64,000 bases of DNA, taken from assembly GCA_029204225.1 (NCBI GenBank), contig CM055096.1, forward strand, positions 45,245,967-45,309,966, given 5' to 3'. Positions 12,081 to 34,399 of this stretch are shown here, piece by piece. Position 1 is the stretch's first letter; each line of letters opens with the position of its first letter. The position numbers and the translations under genes are program-made. The DNA is from Diphasiastrum complanatum (lineage: Eukaryota; Streptophyta; Lycopodiopsida; Lycopodiales; Lycopodiaceae). The notes beneath the pieces were generated by a model. That model did no database searches. It was not told the DNA's origin and saw only the letters and a list, made by a program, of their open reading frames with translations.

Positions 12081-14683
12081 TTTAACTTCTAACTTGCTTG
12101 TGTTTTATTTAATATTTATTTTGAAATATGATTGATCATCTTTGTTGGAAATTTTTTTAACCATTTTTCTTGTTTTGGAGTTTCAAAAAACATTTGGTTG
12201 TAGGATTTGCTTCCATGGTCACCTTTGCATGTAGGTGTGGTGCCACGAACCCATTTCATTGCAGACAGGTTTGATCAAGAGTCATGATTATATGTACGTA
12301 CGAAACTACACTTTTATATTGTCATTCTCATGTTTTTGCTACAAATTTGCATCTGCATGGCAAAACATTTCCTAGAGGTGCCATGATTATAAAATTTAAT
12401 TGACAATCTATGCATAGGAGCCTAGCTACTTTGTGTGAGATTATATGGAGCATGGATGTGTGGAAACTTTTTTTTTCCACTGTGCACCTATGTGTAGCTT
12501 GTAGTTATGGTATGTCTATGATCCAAATACTACTTTTAGTAGACATCTATTCTCAAATCTAAATTGGCTTAAATCCTTTTTTTCTCTCTTGGTAAAGCCT
12601 AGTTGGCTGGGGAAAGTATCCATTTGTAGTCTCACATAAAAGTCACTTTATTAACATTCTAGTATAAAATGCAATGTCCATATTTATTCTAAATAACCAA
12701 CACAAACAAATTGGTGTAATGGAATGTGGAATATGTCACTCAAGATGCATTGAAGTAGCCCTAGTAGAGGTTGTAAAGTTATTCTCCATAACATGATTTA
12801 CAATTGAAGTATACATCACTCTTGTAAGAGTTAAACTTTTGTGATCCTTTGTAATTCATTGAATTAGTGTCAAGCTTTAGTATATTTGCATATACTCCAA
12901 ATGAGATTTCATGAGTAATACAGTTTATAAACTCTCAAGAGAGCATGTAAGGCAACCACAAACTTGTATGCTTTCTTAACTTTAAATTAGATAGTTTGCA
13001 AATGTCCAATTCTTAAGATCGACCACTTCCAACCCTCTAAATTGACTTCGCAAGTGTACTCAAATAAGTTACATGATATTAAGACTATGCTAGCTTGCAG
13101 ATTGTCTTTGGTCTATAATCTTATCGTTGTTATGGTGGTCGACCTTGAGGTATGTGGTGGTACCATGATCAGGGCAGCTATTTGCGAACAATTCAGACCT
13201 TTGTTTATGATGGGGTAGCACTTGATGCAGACCTCTTTTAGGGTGTTACACTTGTAAGCAACACAGACAAGCTCATTGTCTCCACATAATTGCTTCTATA
13301 CAACCAAATCCAATTCCAAAGCAATCAAATCAAATTGATCATCACTTGCGTAGATGCTTCCAAGTTCCGATCCAACGAGTTGCATAATTTCTCAAATTTC
13401 CATGCATGTTCAGACTCTCAAAACTCATGCACCTTAGTATCTTCCTTCAATTCTCAAATCGCACCATGCATGTCAAGGACTTCTAAAACCAATCGAATTT
13501 TTTTCACCTGCTTCAAATCTCAAATCACACCCCTCAAGTAAGCGATCACCTGCTTTAAATAATATGCTAATTCAACACTACAATACTAATACTTTAACTC
13601 ATGCCCGTACCTTCAAATCTTGTAAAGCAATAGTAGCACAAAACTTAAATACTTAATCAAATCTAGATATAATAGATCTGTAGCTCTTTTATGAAAGCGA
13701 GTGTTCCAATTGCTATTTACTCACAAATCTCCTAAGAAGCAATTGAATGAATATCATAAGAGGCGATTGAATGAACATTATGATAAAAAGTGATTCAACA
13801 AAGAGTTCCTTCGAGGCTTCCCTCCCCTCTCCTCTTTGTTAAGATAAGAGACAATGATTGTAGGAAAACCCTAAAGTATAGATGTTTTCACACACTAAAG
13901 CGAGAGAAAATCTGATCCAAGCGGGCACATAGAGAAAGAATCTATGGTAGAAGATCCAATACCAAAAACAATGGCCATGGATCTAGAAAAAAGATGTCGC
14001 TTGTCATAGCTACCGCTCTTGCTCCCGCTCTCTTAGTCTCACTCTCGCGCCTTCATGGCCTTCATCGAAGGCTTCAAGTTCTCCCGTGCTACATGTTATA
14101 TCCCGTGTGCAAAAATAGTTGCATGTATACAACTGTAGTTCTTTTGCTATGCATGTAAGGATGCTCGCAGAATTTAAACATGTAGCACGCTCACTTTTAT
14201 GTTCAACCCTTCACCATGGTGCAAACCTCAAACTTTGAAAGTGCCTTCAAATTTATACTTTTAACGTTAACTTTCGTCCAAACTCCATTGACTGACCTCA
14301 ACACATAGCACTGCCTTTGCAAGGCAAGGCCAAAAAAAGGAAACGCCAAGCAAGTTAAAAGTTAAAATAAACCATTGCCTTTGCAAGGCATGGCCAAAAA
14401 AAAGGAAATGCCACGAGGTTAGAAGTTAAAATAAAAGCATGATTACAATAGGAGTGCATTGGCCACCCACCCCAAAATCAAAATGAGAAAAAGAGGAGTA
14501 GTAACCGTTATGGTACGTTTCCACCAACGGTGCATTTTTCTCGATCTTTTCATGCAATTCACTAAAGACACTTAGCACTAAGCCCGAATGCTAATCCTAA
14601 TTAATTAGTGCTAAATGACGAAATTTTCTCTCTATTATTATATATCAGCTTGCTTTCGGCTTTCCATTCTTGTTTTTGTTCTC

Positions 14684-14686
<3 letters not shown>

Positions 14687-14732
<46 letters not shown>
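14687..14732. repeat. (AG)23 microsatellite
   Basis: Perfect AG array, followed by AGGAGGGGGGGCG. First of a set of GA arrays in the 14.7-15.7 kb region upstream of the kinase gene. Confidence 0.95.
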
Positions 14733-14735
<3 letters not shown>

Positions 14736-15031
14736 GGGGGGCGATCGAGCGAGGAGAAGCAAGGAAGGATGGAGCATCTGAGTGAAAGGGATGGGACGGA
14801 GGGAGAGATTTAGTGGTGAGCATCGCAGGCAAGGAATAAAACAGCGGTAGCATTAGTACTGATGTTTGTGCTACACTTTTAGGCGGATTAAATTGCTTTT
14901 CCTCTCAGCGCTGTGCTGTGGCTGTGGGCGCATGCTGGATTGATAGCGCACCTGATTTTGCACGGATTCACAATCAATCTGTCATCGCACTTCCTAGTTG
15001 TCCCCTAAGTCTATCAGGGATAAGGTGAGTT

Positions 15032-15099
<68 letters not shown>
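15032..15099. repeat. (TG)12 joined to (GA)22 compound microsatellite
   Basis: A TG array changes without a break into a GA array at about 15055. Confidence 0.95.
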
Positions 15100-15106
<7 letters not shown>

Positions 15107-15474
15107 CGCTCTTTTCCATTCTATTTTGTTCATTTCCAATATTGATTATGAGAGGAAGCAACTGTGCTCAGAGACAGCTTTTTGTGCACACACCCGTCTC
15201 TTGTAATCGAAGGAGACAGAACTACTACTTCAGAAAGCCTTTCCCAGTGGTAGCTAACAAAGAGTGTTTCCTCTTCAGTTCGCATTATTAGTGTATAGTA
15301 GTAGCAAGGACTGGGACTACTGAGGGCCTGCATTGCGTTGATTCAGCTTGGCTGTGGAGGAGTGGCAAGGCAAGGAGCTGATGCTGGATCGAGCTGTTTT
15401 TTGGTGATTATTGGTAGCAGCTGTTGTCATGCTTGGTTGTCCATTTCCAAACGATGGGAGTGAGATTTTGGTGT

Positions 15475-15478
<4 letters not shown>

Positions 15479-15541
<63 letters not shown>
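15479..15541. repeat. (AG)31 microsatellite
   Basis: Perfect AG array, separated by 52 bases from the next GA array. The spacer holds two telomere-type repeats. Confidence 0.95.
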
Positions 15542-15545
<4 letters not shown>

Positions 15546-15553
15546 TTTAGGAT

Positions 15554-15570
15554 TTTTAGGGTTAGGGTTT
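15554..15570 (+). promoter_or_regulatory. Telobox / short interstitial telomere-type motif
   Basis: TTTTAGGGTTAGGGTTT contains two units close to the plant telomere repeat TTTAGGG and, on the minus strand, AAACCCTAACCC. It sits between two long GA arrays. In angiosperms GA motifs and teloboxes together occur in Polycomb response elements; any such role here is inference. Confidence 0.5.
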
Positions 15571-15585
15571 ATTAGGATTTTGAGA

Positions 15586-15593
<8 letters not shown>

Positions 15594-15647
<54 letters not shown>
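15594..15647. repeat. (GA)27 microsatellite
   Basis: Perfect GA array, preceded by a short TG run. Confidence 0.95.
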
Positions 15648-15650
<3 letters not shown>

Positions 15651-16432
15651 CATGCAGATCCTTGGAGAGGATGGATTGATGCAGTGTAAGTGGTGAGTGG
15701 TGATGATGTGCAGAGATTGAATGTGCATGCTTGTTTTTGAGATGCGGTTGAGGGAGAATTTGGTTTGTTTTCGTTGTGGTCGTGTGCCGCAAGTCGAGCA
15801 GAAAGTTCCAACCAATTACTAAGCCAAAATTTGAGCCGAATTATAACTGTTCAATGCCCTACTACATGCATAGAACTTTGACTAGTCTAAGAATTTTTGT
15901 AAAATAGTATAGGCCCCTAAAATAGCATGCGGGCAGGGCCTAGTAATGTAAGGGGTACAAAATAAACATTGATTTCCAACACTCACTTTAACGCTATTTT
16001 GTTGTCTATCAATAACTCCTAGAAGTTTTCAAATTCATCTTACCAAGTCCCTTAGTGAAACTATGTGCAACTTGCTCTTTCATAGGACAATTGATAAGCT
16101 CAATTTCATGACTCTAAAGTTTTTATTTTATGAAATATTGTAGTACTTCCATATGTAAAATAATTCGTCATGGATTCTCCTGTGTCCATTTTCAAAGTGT
16201 TCAGCTTATTAGTTAAGAATAAAACCCTACATCGATTCACGTTCTCATACAAATTTTTGAAAATATCCCAAATCTTCCTGGCATCTTTGCAACATCTTTG
16301 ATGTGAGGTATAATCATATATTTAAAGTTAATGATATGATGAGCTTTTCTTCGTATTTTAGATACTCTCCCAACTCCCTATCATTTGTTGGAGACATCTA
16401 GGTACCCGTAACAATATTCCAATATTCTCATT

Positions 16433-16764
16433 ACAACATGTCTTAGGTTTATATAAAGCTGAAAGTTGCTATAGATTCATACCAAGATGGGCATTGGTCC
16501 TCCTTAAATTTTATTCATAGATCTATCTTAAGCTAAGTGCTTCAACTATTCCCAATGATCTGATTTTACAGATCTGTGCCTGCAGCGCACTAGCGAACCC
16601 TCAATCAGATCTGTAAAATCAGATAATTGGGAATAGTTGAATCAGATCATTGGGTAACAACATGTCTTAGGTTCATATAAAGCCGAAAGTTGCTATAGAT
16701 TCATACCAAGATGGGCACTGGTCCTCCTTAAATTTATTCAAAGATCTATCTTAAGCTAAGTGCT
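16433..16764. repeat. ~108-bp direct repeats flanking a hairpin
   Basis: 16433-16541 and 16657-16764 both run from ACAACATGTCTTAGG to TTAAGCTAAGTGCT with few changes. The long inverted repeat lies between them. Confidence 0.8.
16541..16641. repeat. 36-bp inverted repeat with 29-nt loop
   Basis: The arms 16541-16576 and 16606-16641 are reverse complements with a single mismatch (GATCATT / GATAATT). The transcript could form a long, almost perfect stem. No gene is associated. Confidence 0.85.
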
Positions 16765-16990
16765 CTGTTAAAGCAAAGAGCAAATTCTTAAAACTAGTAT
16801 CTAGTTCAGGTAAAAGTCCCAACTAATTATTAAGCCAAAATTTGAGCCAAAGTATAGCTCTTTGGCGCCCTACTACATGAATAGAATTTTGACTAGTCTA
16901 AGAATTTATGTAAAATAGTATAGGCCCCTAAAATAGCATGCAGACACGGCCTAGTAACATAAGGGGTACAAAATGAACATTAATTTTTAA

Positions 16991-17678
16991 CTAAGGCTAC
17001 CTAAAGATTTCATGGGTGGACTCAAAGTTAAGGATTGCACATCTTTTTCCTTATGTTTAGGCACCATCATAGACGTAATGTTTTTATATATTTTTATTCT
17101 TCAACTTACATATGTTTATTGTATGTAAAGTGTAAAATGGGACACCCAACAATTAGGCTTTTGAAGCTTATCTTTTTGAACTATAACGAGAAGAATCCTT
17201 TTCTTTGCCTTGTACTTGCCACTTGTAAGTTGCTGCAACAGAGCTACTGTTTTGAGGTCCCTCAAATTTACAATTTTTATTTGGCAAGAAATGTTACTCT
17301 GGGTGCTGATAAATTAGGTTCATCACTTCATCTAGTTAATTGATTAACATTCCTTTCTAGAAGTGGACCTAAGGAATCTAATTTGTGGTTGTGATATTTC
17401 TATTATGACAAGGTCGTTGGGACCATATTGTTCATTAAGGGCTTACTACACCTAATTGATTCACATTGTTTACTTTTTTTTGTTTACGTATATCGTCGCA
17501 TATGTTCATTATGGGGTTGCTACGCCTCGTTGATTTACATTGTTTACTTTTACTTGTTTGTGATATGTTTCACGATATTTGACAAACGATGGCACACACT
17601 ATTCAAGTTGTCATATTAGCCTTGGATTTTAAATTTTAGGAAAGAGGTGAACAAGCTTATTTGTTGCTAGGAGCGATA
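16991..17678. other. Stretch upstream of the kinase gene, no other gene recognised
   Basis: AT-rich sequence without coding similarity. A segment with TTCATTA-GGG-T-CTAC-CC...TTGTTTAC is present twice (about 17428 and 17503). If the kinase gene has its own promoter and upstream leader exons they should lie here, but I cannot point to a TATA box or transcription start. Confidence 0.4.
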
Positions 17679-17865
17679 TAAGTTTGTAATTGTGCTTTTA
17701 TTTTGTGACAAAACAGGTAATATATGGAGAGTAGACATGATTTTGCCATAGAGAATTTTGCATTGTGAAAATGTAAGTTTTTAATTGTGCTTTTATTTTG
17801 TGACAAACAGGTAATATATGGAGAGTAGACATGATTTTGCCATAGAGAATTTTGCATTGTGAAAA

Positions 17866-17867
<2 letters not shown>
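17679..17867 (+). repeat. 94/95-bp tandem duplication in the kinase 5' leader
   Basis: Copy 1 (17679-17773) and copy 2 (17774-17867) are almost identical, and copy 2 runs into the kinase start codon. Each holds a splice-acceptor-like TTTTATTTTGTGACAAACAG and a five-codon ATG...TAG frame (17737-17751 and 17831-17845). Copy 1 also ends in ATGTAAG. Confidence 0.9.
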
Positions 17868-29713
<11,846 letters not shown>

Positions 29714-31683
29714 CTCAAATTGCAATGCAGTAGCTGTTTGTTTTAACTGGCATTTGATTGGATCCTGCTGTGCTTTGAATATATTTTAGTCCTTGGGTAC
29801 TCTCTTCTGTGTGCTAGTTCCATCTCCAACGTCTTTATATTCATTTGTGCAACTTATTCAAATTTAGCCTCTGAGCTCTGAACCCTAAACCCAATTCACA
29901 CGATGAAAGGGAGTTAATTATGGTTTTTCTAGTTTTAATTAAGGTAGTCTATTTTTAATCATTGATTACTGTCTCATATTTGATATCTACTACAAGGCTA
30001 AGACCAATGTGGAGTAAAAGTAAAATTTTTACCATGGGTAGCAAGACTGACGTCAGTTATTGCGCGTTAATAATCTCCAACAAATTATCTTTTCTAATGA
30101 GAGCATATGTTTCATTTTAGGTCAATGCACCAATAACAATGTTAGGTGAACAACTGATTATAAGTTCCTCTATATCTGAATTATGTCAAACACCAGTCTA
30201 TGACAGTGGACTTATGAACACAATTATGTGATAGTTGCTTTAACTTTAGCTTTCGCCATTTCAATATGTGGGAAGCTCAATTTTTGAGATTTGTTCGTAT
30301 TGTTATTCATTATGAATTGAGCTCTAGAATTGTACATTTGGTGACTGTCCATTGAGTCCCTATTGAGTTGTATGTGCATTCACGCACATTATGTAAAAAA
30401 ATAGAATTTATTATAGCAATAGTTTCCCACTTTGTTTCTTGAAGTGCTTTTTGCGAAGTTGGAGTTTGTGTGCTAGAGTGGCATTTTAGCATTTTACTAG
30501 TACTTATTCATTGAGATGCAAATTTTTTTGACTGTTAATAAACTACACTTTTTATTAACATCTTGGCACTTGGTGGTTGGCACTTGGTGGTTGTCCATCA
30601 TTTTAACTTTTCGAAGTTGGAGAGAATTTTTATTTTTATTTTCTAAGTAGCTCTCCCACTTCATAGTCAACTTTCTTGGAAGCCTAAGAATTTGCATTTG
30701 AAACATATGGAGATGCCCAAATACCCACCAACATGGTTATTGAGAAGATTACAAAGTTGTAAGTTAAGGAACAGGATTGTGCTATGTCTCTTTTACTTTT
30801 GCAACTTAAGTGATGGTGAGGTAGAGAGATTCGCAAACCAAAGTCATGCACAACTGAGGAGCTCAATGAGGCATAAATATCCTTGTTTGTTAGAAATACC
30901 TTGTTAGAAATGCTCATCAACACTAGCAATTTCCAAGCCCTTGTATGCTACAAGAATGTCAATTTTGCCATCCCATGTTTAGAAGAAAAGTCCATACCTA
31001 GATATTGAAGTAACTTGTTCTATTTCTTTTCAGTTAATGGTACTAGACAAGAGAGATGGAACTGAATCATACAAAGCAAGTTATTAACTCGTGTAAATGA
31101 ATAGAATCCATGGTTGGTTCTTGTATTCAAGTATTGTCTATGTTAAGTCCATATTAGAGAATTTAAAAATGATACTTGTTTGATTATGGCCTGGTTTGAG
31201 GTTCTATTTCTTAAAAAGAGCTTCCAATTCGATCCAAACCTTTCTTTTGCACTTTTTTTTCGTCATGAAATGGATAGAGCACATTTAGTGAACGTTTCAT
31301 AGACTTGGCTTAGGACCAAGGTCACAAAAGTCACAGCTGAACACCATCCATAGCTTGTTCAATAGCTTGTTCAAGGAAGTAAATAAATTTCTCTAGCATT
31401 GGTGTCTTAAGTTTGCATAAATGGGAAATTGGTGTAAATCCAATGATGTTGCAAGAAGCGGAAGGAAGGTCTTTCTTTTGGATCCAATTAATGTGACACC
31501 TATTTGTTAGGTTGCTAGCTTTGTTGTAGCTGGTTTTTTTTTTCTTCAAGTTGCTCAAGGATTAGGGGTTTGATATATGGCCTACATTTGATGCAAAATT
31601 ACCATAGCGAGAAAAAACTTAAAAAAAAAGAAGTCAGCGACTTCATGATGCCTCATCCAATGTTTGTAAGGTGAGAAGATCAA
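29714..31683. other. Downstream of CDKD, no further gene recognised
   Basis: The 3' UTR should start here. No clear AATAAA signal or other gene is recognised. AT-rich; a short tandem CTTGGCACTTGGTGGTTGG lies near 30562-30593. Confidence 0.45.
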
Positions 31684-32146
31684 ATATGCATTTCGTTTTC
31701 AAGGGGGGACTTGAACATGGGACCAAAGAAACTTAATGCCAAGCTAACCAATTGAGACAAATTCATGCAATGAAAAGGTGAATTATGCATCTTGGTTTCA
31801 AAGGGGCGTTTGAAACCTAGAATAGCTAACAAATTAATCCAACCTCCATACTTAAAACAAAATTATGTATCTTAGTTTCCAAAGGGGGTTAGAATTTGGA
31901 CTAAAGAAACTTTGGATGCCAAGCTAACGAACAGAGTCGACTAGAGGTGAATTATGCTTTTTGGTTTCTAGGGCCTCGGGAGCACAAACTTGAGACCAAA
32001 GAAACTTTAAACAATAACCTAACCAATAGAGCCAATCCTGTTGGGTGAAATATGCATTTTGGTTTTCAAGTGGGGCTTGAACTTGGTACCAAAGAAACTT
32101 TAGATGCCAAGGTAACCAATTAAGCCAACCTTGTTGGATTTATTGG
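31684..32146 (-). repeat. Tandem cluster of tRNA-like (SINE-head-like) units
   Basis: Five units of about 80-99 bp start near 31684, 31781, 31861, 31950 and 32050, and a sixth begins at 32147. On the minus strand each runs from a pol III A-box-like TTGGCTYAATTGG through TTAGCTTGGCATCTAAAG to a B-box-like GTTCAAGTCC (unit 1) or GTTCAAGCCC (unit 5). In unit 1 the gap from A box to B box is 31 nt, as in a tRNA gene. Unit 2 is shortened and unit 4 is diverged. No unit folds as a normal tRNA by eye, so they are best called tRNA-derived. Confidence 0.6.
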
Positions 32147-33470
32147 GTGAATTATGGTTGAATGGACAACTACTACATTTTTTGCTTTAGTTGCCATGTT
32201 AGAGGGCCCTTAAAATATTTTTTCCATTAATTTATGAATATAACCGTGTGGAATGTCATAGGGCTATAATGAATAATATTTTAATCCCACCACATCATCT
32301 TTAGGATTTACGAAACCAAATTCAGAGAATTTTACAATATTCTATTTTCAAATCTAAATTGTATTACAAGTATATGTAGCTTCTCTTACTTGAAGCATAG
32401 AGGTGGAGTGATTACTATGTTCTCAAAGATTGGGCCATCATGGACTCTAAATATGACTCTTTTTGGATATGGACCCTACTAAAAGTAAAGGAAATGGGTT
32501 TCTCCTTTACCATCATGAACATCTACTTCCCTCCACCTCCAACATGAATGGCATTGAATTTTGCGAAAGCCCCTATGATCGTAGAGATGACAATTTGATT
32601 TTAGTAAGATATTTTAATATAAACATCTCTGATGTAGATGGGGTCGGAAAAATCACTACTAAAATTTAAGCCTATACATCTGTGTTGCTAAGCACATCCT
32701 CAAAGGTGGTGTTCTATGTATGGGAGACTTTTCCCAACTCATTGAACTAAATAGGATGATTGCACCAACTTCAAATCATTTGGGTCATAAAATGCACCTT
32801 CCTTAGGCGACTTTCCAAACATAGACATTGTGGATTGAGTGAGGACTCTTTTGGGTGGCAAAGAAAATCTCCATGAGAACATTGAAACTAATAAAGTCAT
32901 CCTCCTTTATGAAAAAAAAAAGATCAAGTTAGGAAGAGGTTAGGAAGTCTTGCTTATCTAAGTAAGTCAACTTGTTATCTCTTTTGGTGAAATTTAGCTG
33001 GGTGAAAACCTCTCTAGGTACCAAATAGGGAAGAGGGCTAACCAATTGTCTTTATTCTATCCAACAAGGGATTGTTATTTTATAAAGCTATTCTTACTTA
33101 GTGAGATACTAACTGGTTTTAATATGCTTCTGACAAAGACATGAGTTTGTTATTGGAAGGTGAAAATATTAGGCCTTGAGTTGGAGTGGCTTGTGTGCAT
33201 GTTAAGAGGGCTCATGCATAACACACATGTCAATAGTGGTAGATTTTAATTGTCATATGCCTATATAAATGATTTTTGTGTAGGCCATGCACGTTAAGAG
33301 TGACTCATGCACTGTTATGAGTGATGTGTTTTGTAGAGGTACATGGAGAAAATTTGTCTAATTCCTTATATTTTAACTTGCCAGATAATTTTACTAAATT
33401 AGAGATATTTTTTATGTACAAAGAATCGCCAAATCAAAAAATGTTGTCTATTTGAGTTACTCCTATTTTC
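32147..33470. other. No gene recognised
   Basis: AT-rich sequence with short frames that show no known motifs; no clear repeats seen. Confidence 0.4.
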
Positions 33471-33880
33471 TTAGGATTGGAAAAGAGGATTCATTTCTGA
33501 TTGAGAGAGCGGCCTTGAGTCTGGTGCAGGTTGAGCTAACCAGACGAGCTTTTCATCTTGTAGGGCTTTGACCTCCGTCCCCAGGCGCGTATTCTCTGCT
33601 TCCAAAAGGTTTGGTTGCGCATGAATGGGAGCAAGCCGTTGAGACGCTTCGGATTGAAGCTCCCGCACCTTTGTGGAGGCCTCTGTCAGTGCTTTGGATA
33701 TAATTATTGAGGCCATCTTCTTTCTACTGCAGCTTGGCGATCTCCTGGTGGCCTTCTTGTTCATGTTGCTGAGTCAAAATTAGCTCGTGCTGCAGCTTGG
33801 TGAGTTCTGCTCGCAGCTGTGTATTGCTTGTTGCCAGGTGTAGTACCCTGCTTTCCAAGATAGCTTTGGCCGCTGATCAT
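33471..33880 (-). pseudogene. Coiled-coil protein fragment, frameshifted
   Basis: The minus strand in two frames gives AAKAILESRVLHLATSNTQ, LRAELTKLQHELILTQQHEQ, then STKVRELQSEASQRL and LEAENTRLGTEVKALQDEKL. Heptad spacing of Leu and charged residues indicates a coiled coil of about 130 residues. No domain was recognised. It ends where the gypsy LTR (33885) starts, so it may be retrotransposon coding sequence cut by that element, or a host fragment. Function unknown. Confidence 0.4.
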
Positions 33881-33884
33881 AGGG

Positions 33885-34386
33885 GCATCACTCAAGAAAA
33901 CCATCATGATCAAGGAGCTTAGTGTAGCATCAAACTCATGGAAAATCTACTTATTAAGCATGGAGTAGATACAATGCAAAAAGCTCATCTTCACAAAGAG
34001 GGAGTCTCTTAAATAAGCAAGAGAGCTCCTTAGGTGGCATCCTAGTGGAATTTCCACATTTCACAAATTACAACTGGAATAATGCTCTCCACTAGAGATC
34101 ACCATCAAAAGGTGGCTCACTCTACTTTTTTTAAGAGGGGTCTACTTGCATTTATTACATTTGCCTAGAAATACTAGTTTCTACATGGTCATTCCATCTT
34201 CCGGGATTCACCATGAGGCTTACACAGTTCTTACTTGTCATTACTAACTAGTATTCCTCGGCTCTCATACTCGGCTCTCAATCTTCATAAGTTTCGTCTT
34301 CTCAGAGACCTCCTCGGTCTAAGGTGAGAGGTGCTCTTGAGTTGCTCTGTTCGAATATCTTGGGGATTCGACAGAATCAGCCAACA
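33885..34386 (-). mobile_element. 3' LTR of the gag-only gypsy element (right copy)
   Basis: Minus strand starts TGTTGGCTGATTC at 34386, behind the polypurine tract AGGGGTGAGATGA (34387-34399). It matches 1560-2049 over its length, including the TTATTTAAG box. Confidence 0.6.
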
Positions 34387-34399
34387 TCATCTCACCCCT

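Larger units (their letters stand above)
10289..14686. other. Long intergenic stretch without a recognised gene
   Basis: No frame with recognisable similarity in 4.4 kb. It holds a TGAATA/TGATCATGAT minisatellite (11120-11345), related non-coding blocks near 11640-11760 and 11890-12010, a G-run at 12062-12080, and two tandem ~65-bp units (about 14310-14440) containing TTGCCTTTGCAAGGCA-like palindromes. Confidence 0.5.
15808..16990 (-). mobile_element. Degenerate Ty1/copia relic flanked by direct repeats
   Basis: Direct repeats at 15808-15983 and 16811-16990 share long words (GACTAGTCTAAGAATTT, AAAATAGTATAGGCCCCTA, AGGGGTACAAAAT). They look like LTR pieces; on the minus strand the left one starts TGTTGGAAATC. 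Next to it the minus strand can be read as EQVAHSFTKGLGKM, resembling the RNase H tail that precedes a copia polypurine tract. Farther right only weak gag-like remnants remain. Every frame is broken. The segment also holds a strong hairpin and a second pair of direct repeats. Confidence 0.45.

Noticed and set aside
10289-14686. Hidden host gene in the 4.4-kb gap
   Set aside because: No frame longer than about 80 codons and no recognisable motif or exon-like series on either strand.
16541-16641. CRISPR-like repeat or bacterial terminator
   Set aside because: Single hairpin in a plant nuclear context without spacers or a gene end.
31684-32146. Functional tRNA genes
   Set aside because: A and B boxes are present but no acceptor stem or clear anticodon arm could be paired by eye; called tRNA-derived instead.
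33471-33764. Host coiled-coil gene
   Set aside because: Only a frameshifted fragment remains, bounded by an LTR; no gene structure can be supported.
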